Program-made: the position numbers and the translations under genes
NCBI GenBank assembly: GCA_045540355.1
Contig: JAZQHB010000104.1
Location: 1-8,707 of the forward strand
DNA length: 8,707 nt
Direction: 5' to 3'
Source: RGIG2945 sp045540355
GTDB taxonomy: Bacteria; Bacillota; Clostridia; Oscillospirales; Acutalibacteraceae
Notes under the pieces: generated by a model
What the model saw: the letters and a program-made list of their open reading frames with translations, nothing else
What the model was told of the DNA's origin: nothing
The model's database searches: none
Shown: positions 1 through 6,950 of the stretch, in pieces
Numbering within the stretch: position 1 is the first letter of the stretch
Layout of the letters: each line of letters begins with the position of its first letter

Positions 1-3000
1 CCGGGTTGGCGTATGTTATATGCTAAGTCAGTCGTTTTATTATCTGCAAAGTAACCTGCAAATGTATATCCTGCCTTTGTCGGAGCAACGATATCAGGTA
101 ATGCACTACCGGAAGTTACTTTCACGGAAGTCGTACCGCCGATACCGCCGTTTGCATTGAGTATAACTGTATCGGTATCTTCTGTCCAATGTGCATACAG
201 AGTATGATTCCATGATTTATCAACTATTGTATCCTTGGTAATAAGATCGCCTGATGTACTTGAGGTGTACCAACCTGCAAAAGCATAGCCTTCTTTTGTT
301 GCTGTTGGAAGCTCTCCGTAAGGACTGTCAAAAGTTACCGTTTTGCTTGCGGTGTCACAAGTACCGCCGTTTGCAGAGAATGAGACTTTGTACTCATTGG
401 GAGTCCACATTGAATACAGTTTTACAACTTCTCCGTCAATTGTTGTAAGATTCTCAAATTTGGAATTAAGTGCATAGAATGTACCTGTGCCGTCCGGCTT
501 TGTATTCCAGCCTGCTGTCTTATATCCTGCTCTTGAGAATGTGTTTGTCGGAATTGTATATTGTACATCGTAGGTGCAAATATCATTTTCAGGTCCTGTT
601 CCGACTCCGCCGTTTGAATCATAATCAACCGTATATGTAATAGCTGTCCATTTTGCATATAGGGTACGGTCAGATAACTGAGTATGCTTTGTTGTCGGCA
701 ATATCTCTATCGTACTTGTTGCAGTTGCAAACCAACCTTCAAATATATATCCGACTTTTGTTGCTGTTGGTAATTCACCGTAAACATCATAGTACAGTAC
801 TTTTTTGCTTTCCGTATCACAAATACCTCCGGTTGCATCAAAGGTTATTGTATATTCATTTGCCGTCCAGCGTGCATGTAGGGTATGGTCAGCTGCCAAA
901 ATAACTTGTGTTGTTTCAACCTTTAACTGGTTTGTATCGCTGTACCAACCGTCAAAAGTATAGCCTGTTCTTGTCGGCGTCGGGAGTGTGCCGTAGGTAC
1001 TGCCGAATGTTACTGTCTTACTTGGAGTATCACAAGTACCGCCCTCTGCGTTTAAATATACCGTGTATGTATTGCTTATAAATTTGAGCCATATTGTTTT
1101 TTCGCCTGCAACATCCATCGTTCCGGAAAGTGCCGTTGAATCTTCAGTTACGAAAGTTCTTCCCGCAGCAACCTTAACATCATTAATCTCATAGGTTGAG
1201 CCGTAAGGATGTTTTGTATAATAATCATTTACATCATCTGCAACCTGTTCACCATTTACATAGACATCAACGGTTGCATAATTTCCAAGAGTCGCAGATT
1301 CAACACCGTCAAGCAAACCTTTTATGTTGAGGTAATACTCATTAGCAGTCCATTGTGCATAAAGTGTCTGGGCGTTAGTAATTGTTACTTTTGTATTTGC
1401 AGTTACCTGAGTGCCACCCGATGCTGCGGTATACCAGCCGTTGAATGTATAACCCGTTCTTGTCAGAGTCGGTAATGTGCCGTATGTGCTGTCATAGGTT
1501 GCATACATACCTGACGGAGTATATGCCGTCCCGGTGGCTGATTTTTCTATTTTGAATTTAATTTTATAATTTTCAAATTTCAGTTGAGTATTGCCGTTTG
1601 CAGAATTAAGCCAAGCCCACAGTTTCAATGTTTTCGGCGGTTTATCGGCACTCAGTCCGCCGTTATAGCTGCTCCAACCTGTACCGGTTGTATTATTAGT
1701 CGCATCGTGACCGAGTAAGCGTACATCGTCGGCATCATACATACTGACCGATATACAACCGCCTGTGACAGAACCTCCGATAAGCTGATGAGAAACAGAA
1801 TATGTACTGTCTGTATACCAATCAAAAGGTGTATCGTAAAAATATGTACTCGATGTTGCCGTACCGTTAAGCGTTACTATACCTGTTGACGGGTCATAAG
1901 AATATGTAATACCGTTTACCGTTTTATTTGTAACTCTTTCAAGGCTGAAAAGGTTTACATTGTTGCCGCTACCGTCGTTGGTATTAAACAACACCTCATA
2001 TTTATTTGCCGTCCAATGTGCATAAAGCGTGTGGTCACTTGCAGTTTTCATAACTGTTTCAGCAGTCACCTGTGTACCGCCTGATGCAGCAGTATACCAA
2101 CCTGCAAATGTATAGCCTGTTCTTGTAGGTGTGGGTAATGTGCCGTAGGTTTTACCGTAGCTTACCTCTATACTTGACGTTGTTCCCGTACCGCCGTTTT
2201 TATCAAAACTTACGGTACAAAGCGGATTGGGAAGGTCTGATTTTTTTCCGATGAATATGTAGTCGATCGTGAATGTCGCAAGTGTCGTGGTGGCTATATT
2301 GTTGAACATTATGCACCAGGAGCGAATAATACCGGAATCGCGGTAAATTTGCTCGTCTATTGGGATATTTAAGATATAATAGCCGTTGTTATTAATGGCG
2401 TTCAAATCGAATGTAGCTGAGTCATTGTTGCTTCCGCCATAGCCCCTGGTATCGTAAAGGTCGTTGCTGTAATAGATGTGCACACTTGCGTTTTTTCCGC
2501 TGAGCACGGTGCCGTTATCGATCTTAAAGCGGATCTGACAGTAGTCATCATCACCGGGCGTGTAGGTCATATTGGCATTAGCCAACATCATTCTGTGATA
2601 CGCCACATTACAACTGCTGAGCATGGTGAAGCTCAATGCGCCGTCAGAGATCACGGGAGCAGTGCTTCGGGTGTTAGCATACGCCCATCTGTTTGCCAGA
2701 TCGTAGTTCATACCTCCGTAAACCGCATCCTCATAAGAGCCGAGCTCTTTGTCAAAATCAAACAAAACACTCTCTGCAGGCTGCATGGGACCGACATACA
2801 TATAATCGATGGTGACCGTACCCAAATTCGTGGCATCACTGCTGAGCAGGCCGGTAAAACGCACGCCCAGGGATTTGAGCATACTTGCCTTTTTAAAAAC
2901 ATCGGGCAAAGGTGCAATCACGGTCTGATATTCCCCGTTTTTAAAGGTGTAGTCGGCCTTGATCTGCTCATATCTGATTGCATCCGTGCCATTCGTATTG

Positions 3001-5024
3001 TACCAACTCTCCATGAACAAAAGGGGGCTGCCTTCCTGCTTACAACCATCGACCTTGAAACGAACAACCAAATAGTCCGACAAGGAAGGTACATACCGCA
3101 AGGGGGCATAGCTACCTCTGCTGCTCCACGGGTATACACCGTAGGTGTTTGTCGTCATAAATTTCGGGCCGCAATAATAATTTTCATTCTCATAGCCATC
3201 GCCAACCTTGACAACGGCAACGCCTGCATTATTGTCAATCGTGTAGTTGGTCTCGTTTGTGCTTTCGCCCGCGGCGGTGCCGTTGGTTGCCCAATAGCCC
3301 GAGTTTGCGGTATCGAAGTTGTAGTTACCGTAAATAGATTTCGAATAGCGGTCCTTATCTGCCGCAGTGTTGGTAAAGTCGAAGAAAAGATAGTGGTCAT
3401 CAGACTGCTTTGCAAATGTGAAGGAGTCAAGGGATATCAGCGGAACACCGCCGGTGCCGTTTGCAACTACGATCACCTTGTGCGTACCTGCGCTGACCGT
3501 CTTTTTCAAGGAGACACTGCGTGTCAGGCAATAATCGCTGCTACCGAAGGAAATGGAAGCAATGCAGTTAGCTTCGGTGACGGAGTCAACATAGAAATTC
3601 AGCGTGCCGCCGCCGTTAAAACCTTTGGCTGTAGTATAGAGCGTAGACTCAGAACCGGTGAAGGTAATGTTATTATACTGCATCCAATCTCCGCTGTGCA
3701 ATTCGTTAACGAGCTTATTGTTGTTTACATCAGCAGCTTCCTTCATATAGAACTTCGCCGAATTGTCATTGTAATCCTGAAAATGCTCTGCTTGGATCAG
3801 TTCGGAAGTCGTACGCTTTGCACCGTTGTAATAGTACATAAAACCTGCAAATTCTTCCGAGCGGTCAGTCATTATGCCGTCTACGCCCATCTTCAGATAA
3901 TGCAGCCAGGTTGTTTCGTCGTCATCTCTGCCACCTGCCCAACCCGGTCCGATGGAAGACGGATAGAGGTCAACATTGTTTGCCTTGCAGAACGGAATGT
4001 ACTCATCAACGAACAATTTTTCAACCGTCGCGGCACTACCGGCGCCGTAAGTAGATTCGACAGCCTTAACATAGCTGCCGTTATTCAAATGTGTTTGAAG
4101 ATTTGCAACAGAGGGAGTGCCGATGACATAGAGCATCATAAACGAGCTCTTGACTTGTGCCTGCGTGATGCCGCACGCATTGGCGGCAGCTGTTGCCCAC
4201 TCATTGACAACGGAAGCGGTTGTACTCATCTTGAACATAACCTGATTGAGCATACCGCGTTCTCTTAAGAGCTTATAGCAAGCAACGAACAACTCCTGAG
4301 ATTTCATCTTGTCCAGAGTCAACAGGGTGTTCTTACCCTGTTCTTTCACAAGTTCCAGCATATCGTCGAAACGGGCAACATAATGGTTACCGCCGGAAGC
4401 CGCTGCTTCGCCGTAATGGTTCGTATATTGAGACAGCGTATTAAGAAGCGACGCATCACTTGCCGTCAGGACATAATACTGTCTGTCGCCCGTACCGTTT
4501 CCCACCTCCAAGGGATGGTCCTTGATGGCAGACCAATTCAGCGAGGAAATCTTCGTGCTGCCAAGATCAGTCACACGATTTAAGTTATCGTCGTGACTGA
4601 GAACAACAACACCATCCTTTGTCATCATAAGGTCGATCTCGATGCCGTCCATACCAAGCATAATGCTGTCGTAGACGGACAGATAGGAGTTTTCCGAAGA
4701 GGAACGGAAGGATCCTCTGTGACAAAAAGAGAGCGGAATGTTGTTCTTGTAATGAGTCAGGCCGTCCTGCTTGCCATAGTATTCATCGGCCAAAGCAGGT
4801 CCTGCACCGATACTCTCTAAGACGGAAGTGCTTTCGGTGTAGCCTGCCGAAACCGCAGTTGTCGCTGCAGGTGAAACTTCCAACTCCTTTTCTGATTCAA
4901 TAATCTCGGTTTCAGGTGTAATACCTTCTACCGCGTCAATAACTGTGCCGACTATATCCCCAAAGGATATACCTGTCATCAGCATAACTATTGACAGAAA
5001 CAGCGATACAATTTTTTGAAACAC
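1..5024 (-). CDS. Giant exported GDPD-CBM6-Flg_new repeat protein (C-terminus beyond window)
   Basis: A single open frame of 1674 codons without a stop, cut by the left edge. The GTG start at 5024 lies 7 nt after AGGAGG (5037-5032). Residues 1-24 look like a signal peptide with a hydrophobic core (VSLFLSIVMLMTG). Residues about 97-395 form a glycerophosphodiester phosphodiesterase domain: H102-R-G, E111-N, E129-I-D131, H144-D and the closing VDGIMTD (D387). The usual E-x-K metal-ligand strand reads LTLDK (D238, K239), a form I recall from other GDPD subfamilies. Residues about 408-540 resemble a family 6 carbohydrate-binding module (IQAEHF, SGDWMQY, AGTHKV, SLDSFTF). Residues 546-745 and 754-926 are two similar modules, and from residue 936 a Flg_new repeat array continues to the edge. 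The protein is probably secreted or surface-attached; its anchor, if any, lies outside the window. Family knowledge suggests it hydrolyses glycerophosphodiesters such as teichoic-acid or phospholipid headgroup esters while binding glycans. The substrate is not visible from sequence. Confidence 0.92.
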   Translation of the reverse strand, partial: MFQKIVSLFLSIVMLMTGISFGDIVGTVIDAVEGITPETEIIESEKELEVSPAATTAVSAGYTESTSVLESIGAGPALADEYYGKQDGLTHYKNNIPLSFCHRGSFRSSSENSYLSVYDSIMLGMDGIEIDLMMTKDGVVVLSHDDNLNRVTDLGSTKISSLNWSAIKDHPLEVGNGTGDRQYYVLTASDASLLNTLSQYTNHYGEAAASGGNHYVARFDDMLELVKEQGKNTLLTLDKMKSQELFVACYKLLRERGMLNQVMFKMSTTASVVNEWATAAANACGITQAQVKSSFMMLYVIGTPSVANLQTHLNNGSYVKAVESTYGAGSAATVEKLFVDEYIPFCKANNVDLYPSSIGPGWAGGRDDDETTWLHYLKMGVDGIMTDRSEEFAGFMYYYNGAKRTTSELIQAEHFQDYNDNSAKFYMKEAADVNNNKLVNELHSGDWMQYNNITFTGSESTLYTTAKGFNGGGTLNFYVDSVTEANCIASISFGSSDYCLTRSVSLKKTVSAGTHKVIVVANGTGGVPLISLDSFTFAKQSDDHYLFFDFTNTAADKDRYSKSIYGNYNFDTANSGYWATNGTAAGESTNETNYTIDNNAGVAVVKVGDGYENENYYCGPKFMTTNTYGVYPWSSRGSYAPLRYVPSLSDYLVVRFKVDGCKQEGSPLLFMESWYNTNGTDAIRYEQIKADYTFKNGEYQTVIAPLPDVFKKASMLKSLGVRFTGLLSSDATNLGTVTIDYMYVGPMQPAESVLFDFDKELGSYEDAVYGGMNYDLANRWAYANTRSTAPVISDGALSFTMLSSCNVAYHRMMLANANMTYTPGDDDYCQIRFKIDNGTVLSGKNASVHIYYSNDLYDTRGYGGSNNDSATFDLNAINNNGYYILNIPIDEQIYRDSGIIRSWCIMFNNIATTTLATFTIDYIFIGKKSDLPNPLCTVSFDKNGGTGTTSSIEVSYGKTYGTLPTPTRTGYTFAGWYTAASGGTQVTAETVMKTASDHTLYAHWTANKYEVLFNTNDGSGNNVNLFSLERVTNKTVNGITYSYDPSTGIVTLNGTATSSTYFYDTPFDWYTDSTYSVSHQLIGGSVTGGCISVSMYDADDVRLLGHDATNNTTGTGWSSYNGGLSADKPPKTLKLWAWLNSANGNTQLKFENYKIKFKIEKSATGTAYTPSGMYATYDSTYGTLPTLTRTGYTFNGWYTAASGGTQVTANTKVTITNAQTLYAQWTANEYYLNIKGLLDGVESATLGNYATVDVYVNGEQVADDVNDYYTKHPYGSTYEINDVKVAAGRTFVTEDSTALSGTMDVAGEKTIWLKFISNTYTVYLNAEGGTCDTPSKTVTFGSTYGTLPTPTRTGYTFDGWYSDTNQLKVETTQVILAADHTLHARWTANEYTITFDATGGICDTESKKVLYYDVYGELPTATKVGYIFEGWFATATSTIEILPTTKHTQLSDRTLYAKWTAITYTVDYDSNGGVGTGPENDICTYDVQYTIPTNTFSRAGYKTAGWNTKPDGTGTFYALNSKFENLTTIDGEVVKLYSMWTPNEYKVSFSANGGTCDTASKTVTFDSPYGELPTATKEGYAFAGWYTSSTSGDLITKDTIVDKSWNHTLYAHWTEDTDTVILNANGGIGGTTSVKVTSGSALPDIVAPTKAGYTFAGYFADNKTTDLAYNIRQP
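1074..1340 (-). other. Insert B: 89-residue module between Flg_new repeats 2 and 3
   Basis: Between TLYAQWTAN of repeat 2 and NTYTVYLNAEGG of repeat 3 lies a non-repeat segment. It opens EYYLNIKGLLDGVESATLG, contains VDVYVNGEQVADDVNDYY and YGSTYEINDVKVAAG, and ends GEKTIWLKFIS. I recall similar 'LLDG...vYiNG..v..v.DYY...pYGttYei' modules beside Flg_new repeats in Firmicutes surface proteins, but cannot name the family. It appears to be a small all-beta domain. Confidence 0.5.
1512..1955 (-). other. Insert A: about 148-residue module splitting a Flg_new repeat
   Basis: After the first strand of repeat 2 (VLFNTNDGSGNN) the repeat pattern stops, and resumes only at GMYATYDSTYGTLPT. The insert begins NLFSLERVTNKTVNGITY, then has the pattern YDPSTGIVTLNGTATS, then a segment rich in Trp, Ser and Gly. 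The phrase of the type 'NLF...vnGitytyd..tGivtlNGTat' is one I associate with phage tail and surface proteins of Firmicutes. That suggests a beta-sandwich of phage-structural type. It is in frame and does not break the protein. Confidence 0.6.
2218..3389 (-). repeat. Two tandem beta-sandwich-like modules within the giant protein
   Basis: Residues 546-745 and 754-926 of the giant protein share a layout. Each opens with a short FDF motif (FFDFTNT, LFDFDKE) followed by an acidic/tyrosine stretch and YGxxNYD- or YGNYNFD-like text. Each contains a strand of the form VVRFKVDG or CQIRFKIDNG. Each closes with a strand ending IDYMYVGP or IDYIFIG. The periodicity and aromatic/Thr-rich strands suggest tandem beta-sandwich, carbohydrate-binding-like folds, but I do not recognise a named family. 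They join the CBM6-like module to the Flg_new array and may extend or add glycan binding. The module identity is inference; the repetition is visible. Confidence 0.6.
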
Positions 5025-5031
5025 ACAATCT

Positions 5032-5037
5032 CCTCCT
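5032..5037 (-). promoter_or_regulatory. Ribosome binding site that fixes the GTG start
   Basis: AGGAGG ends 7 nt upstream of GTG 5024-5022. The only other nearby starts, TTG at 5028 and GTG at 5026, are in other frames. The GTG at 5024 is therefore the start of the long frame. Confidence 0.8.
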
Positions 5038-5054
5038 AAAATTCAACAATCAAC

Positions 5055-5069
5055 CCCATTTAACATGGG
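5055..5069 (-). promoter_or_regulatory. Short inverted repeat in the 5' leader of the giant gene
   Basis: Arms CCCAT (5055-5059) and ATGGG (5065-5069) flank a 5-nt loop, between the predicted transcription start and the ribosome binding site at 5032-5037. It could be a small leader hairpin or a binding site, but 5-bp arms in AT-rich DNA may be chance. Confidence 0.25.
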
Positions 5070-5087
5070 ATAAAATATACCAATATA

Positions 5088-5117
5088 ATCATACCCTTTC
5101 CCGTACAACTTTGTCAA
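5088..5117 (-). promoter_or_regulatory. Sigma-A promoter of the giant exported protein
   Basis: On the minus strand a perfect -35 TTGACA (5117-5112) is followed after 18 nt by TATGAT (5093-5088). Transcription would start near 5081 and leave a leader of about 57 nt before the GTG at 5024. The match is close to consensus, so strong basal expression is expected. Confidence 0.75.
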
Positions 5118-5236
5118 GTTTGAACATAAGACGAATTGTTTATTTAAACCGAAAAGACTGGAAATGTGTCGTAGCGTAAGAATTAGATATGTGCCTTAAA
5201 CTTTACTATAAAAATAAGAATTATTCCAAAATAGTG

Positions 5237-5265
5237 ATGACAAAATAGTTTTTCTGATTTATAAT
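5237..5265 (+). promoter_or_regulatory. Sigma-A promoter of the nitrilase-GDPD gene
   Basis: ATGACA (5237-5242), one mismatch from the -35 consensus, is followed after 17 nt by a perfect TATAAT (5260-5265). The predicted start near 5272 leaves a leader of about 24 nt that contains AAGGTGG (5282-5288), 7 nt before ATG 5296. The promoter is divergent from that of the giant gene, with about 120 bp between the two -35 boxes. I see nothing specific in 5118-5236 beyond AT-rich DNA and one short imperfect palindrome (5138-5149). Confidence 0.7.
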
Positions 5266-5295
5266 TATATTATCTTATTAAAAGGTGGCTAAAAA

Positions 5296-6897
5296 ATGAA
5301 AATTTGCATTATTCAGCCGGAGTATTCCTCCGACTACAGCTTGTCCGATATTTTTTTTCAAAAAGAGCTTGAGTTGCTTGACAAATGCGATGAAAGTATG
5401 GATATTATCGTTATGCCCGAATCGTGCGATATTCCCTGCTATGCCGCAACGAAAGCAGAAGCTGAAAGAAGCGTTGAGAAGTATAATGAAATCATATTAA
5501 AAAAAGCTTCAGAAACTGCAAAAAGATGCAACTCGATAGTTTTTATAAACGCTCGTTCAAAAAGTGACAAAGGCTTAAGAAACACGACCTATGCTTTTGA
5601 CCGCAACGGCGAGGTTGTCGGTATGTATCATAAGCAACATCTTGTGCCCGGTGAGGTATCTGTAATGGAGCTTGACAGCGACTATACTTATGAGTTTTGT
5701 GAGCCGACAGTCATTGAAATTGATGGTTTGAGATTTGGTTTCCTTATCTGCTATGACTTCTATTTTTACGAAGCATTTTCCAATATGGCGAGGCAGAAAT
5801 TAGATGCCGTAATAGCCTGCTCACATCAGAGAAGCGACACACCTTTGGGAATTCAGATAATGTCACAATTTTTGGCATACAATACAAACGCTTATGTGCT
5901 TCGTTCATCTGTTTCAATGGGTGAAGACTCTGTTGTCGGCGGTGCAAGTATGGTTGTTGCTCCGACAGGCGAAGTGCTTTGTAATCTCGGAAGCAAAGTC
6001 GGCATGGAAGTAGTTGAAATTGATTTCGAAAAAAAATACTATAAACCTGCAGGTTATGCAAATCCGCCTGCAGCACATTATGAATACATAGAAAAAGGCC
6101 GCCGTCCGTGGAAATACAGACCCGCCGGCAGTGCAATCGTAAAACCCGATAATATTGCTCCCTACCCGAGAGTCTGTGCTCACAGAGGCTTTAATACAAT
6201 TGCACCCGAAAACAGTATGCCTGCATGGGGTGCGGCGATTGCAATGGGTGCTGATGAAATCGAGTTTGACTTATGGGAAACAAAAGACGGTGTCATTGTT
6301 TCTTGTCACGATGCAACTCTGGAGAGAGTAAGCAACGGCGAGGGCAAGATTTATGAGCATACCTACGAAGAATTGAAACAACTCGATTTCGGTTCAAAAT
6401 TCAGCGACAGATTTAAGGGTATGGGTATTGTTACCTTTGAGGAAATTTTGCAAAAGTACGCTTGTCATGTAATAATGAATATCCACATAAAGACCGTTAC
6501 TAACGATGTCGACTACAACCCCGAAACGCTTAATAAGATACTCGCTCTTATTGATAAGTATGACTGCAGAAAATATATTTACTTTATGTGCGGAAACGAT
6601 AACTTTTTAAAACTCGCACATGAAGTTGCTCCTGACATCTGCTGTTGTTGCGGTGGCGGAAACGCACCTTGGGAAATTGTTGACAGAGCAATAAAATACG
6701 GCTGCAAAAAAGTCCAATTCTTCAAAGACAAATTCAATCAGGAAATGGTTGACAAAGCTCACAAAAACGGAATTATCTGCAACGCTTTCTACGCTGATGA
6801 TGTTGAAAAAGCAAAGAAATATCTTGAAATGGGTATTGATACAATCCTTACCAACGACTATAACCTTATAGCTCAAGCAGTAAAAAAATATAAATAA
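5296..6897 (+). CDS. Nitrilase/carbon-nitrogen hydrolase fused to glycerophosphodiester phosphodiesterase
   Basis: 533 residues with no signal peptide, so probably cytoplasmic. Residues about 1-265 are a nitrilase-superfamily domain with the full triad: E42 (VMPES), K113 (MYHKQH) and C152 (LICYDF). This family hydrolyses amides or nitriles. Residues about 290-530 are a GDPD domain: H296-R-G, PEN (304-306), E323-F-D325 and H338-D. Two positions are unusual: the NIEIK strand reads NIHIK (His397 where Glu is normal) and the closing TD motif reads TND (519-521). A run of four cysteines (449-452) lies late in the domain. ATG 5296 follows AAGGTGG by 7 nt, so the start is secure. Both halves have about the length of stand-alone enzymes, so this is a true two-enzyme fusion. 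It lies divergent to another GDPD protein. The fusion suggests that a glycerophosphodiester and an amide are cleaved in the same molecule or pathway; the substrate is unknown. Confidence 0.9.
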   Translation: MKICIIQPEYSSDYSLSDIFFQKELELLDKCDESMDIIVMPESCDIPCYAATKAEAERSVEKYNEIILKKASETAKRCNSIVFINARSKSDKGLRNTTYAFDRNGEVVGMYHKQHLVPGEVSVMELDSDYTYEFCEPTVIEIDGLRFGFLICYDFYFYEAFSNMARQKLDAVIACSHQRSDTPLGIQIMSQFLAYNTNAYVLRSSVSMGEDSVVGGASMVVAPTGEVLCNLGSKVGMEVVEIDFEKKYYKPAGYANPPAAHYEYIEKGRRPWKYRPAGSAIVKPDNIAPYPRVCAHRGFNTIAPENSMPAWGAAIAMGADEIEFDLWETKDGVIVSCHDATLERVSNGEGKIYEHTYEELKQLDFGSKFSDRFKGMGIVTFEEILQKYACHVIMNIHIKTVTNDVDYNPETLNKILALIDKYDCRKYIYFMCGNDNFLKLAHEVAPDICCCCGGGNAPWEIVDRAIKYGCKKVQFFKDKFNQEMVDKAHKNGIICNAFYADDVEKAKKYLEMGIDTILTNDYNLIAQAVKKYK

Positions 6898-6906
6898 GCA
6901 TTACAA

Positions 6907-6935
6907 AAGGACGAAACCGTTTTGGCTTCGTCCTT
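6907..6935. terminator. Hairpin terminator between convergent genes
   Basis: A 9-bp perfect stem, AAGGACGAA (6907-6915) and TTCGTCCTT (6927-6935), encloses an 11-nt loop in which CC and GG can pair again. It lies 9 nt after the stop of the nitrilase-GDPD gene and 15 nt after the stop of the DUF4956 gene on the other strand. The A-run just before the stem (6905-6908) gives a short U-tract to the leftward transcript; the rightward tail (AATTTATT) is weaker. It probably serves both genes. Confidence 0.75.
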
Positions 6936-6950
6936 AATTTATTGTCCGAT

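Larger units (their letters stand above)
1..2219 (-). repeat. Array of Flg_new (Listeria-Bacteroides, InlB B-type) repeats
   Basis: Seven units of about 55-80 residues: 2004-2219, 1341-1511 (second half only), 858-1073, 639-857, 395-638, 177-394 and a partial one at 1-176. The consensus is a strand with NGG, then a YGTLPTPTRTGYTFAGWY-like core, then a TLYAxWTANxY strand. The units are divergent in protein sequence and only moderately alike in DNA. In Gram-positive surface proteins such repeats act as a beta-grasp-like stalk or adhesion region. The array continues past the left edge, so the total number is unknown. Lysine here is mostly AAA, unlike the enzymatic half. Confidence 0.88.

Noticed and set aside
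1..2219. Tandem repeats as a possible CRISPR array
   Set aside because: The repetition is at protein level (Flg_new units of about 70 residues) within an open frame; there are no short identical direct repeats with unique spacers.
2478..4268. A 596-codon open frame on the plus strand
   Set aside because: It is antisense to the GDPD/CBM6 half of the giant protein, whose own frame shows recognisable motifs throughout. The plus-strand peptide is rich in Val, Ile, Cys and His with no recognisable domain, and no ribosome binding site supports it. It is a shadow of the higher-GC codon usage.
5138..5149. Short palindrome GTTTATTTAAAC in the divergent promoter region
   Set aside because: Five-base arms in very AT-rich DNA; too short to claim as an operator without comparison.
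5204..5214. TTTACTATAAA shared between the region near 5204 and the region near 8479
   Set aside because: An 11-base AT-rich match between two intergenic regions is expected by chance and has no consistent placement to a gene start.
5744..6183. Minus-strand open frames of 130 and 89 codons inside the nitrilase-GDPD gene
   Set aside because: They lie opposite the intact nitrilase domain and have no recognisable motifs.
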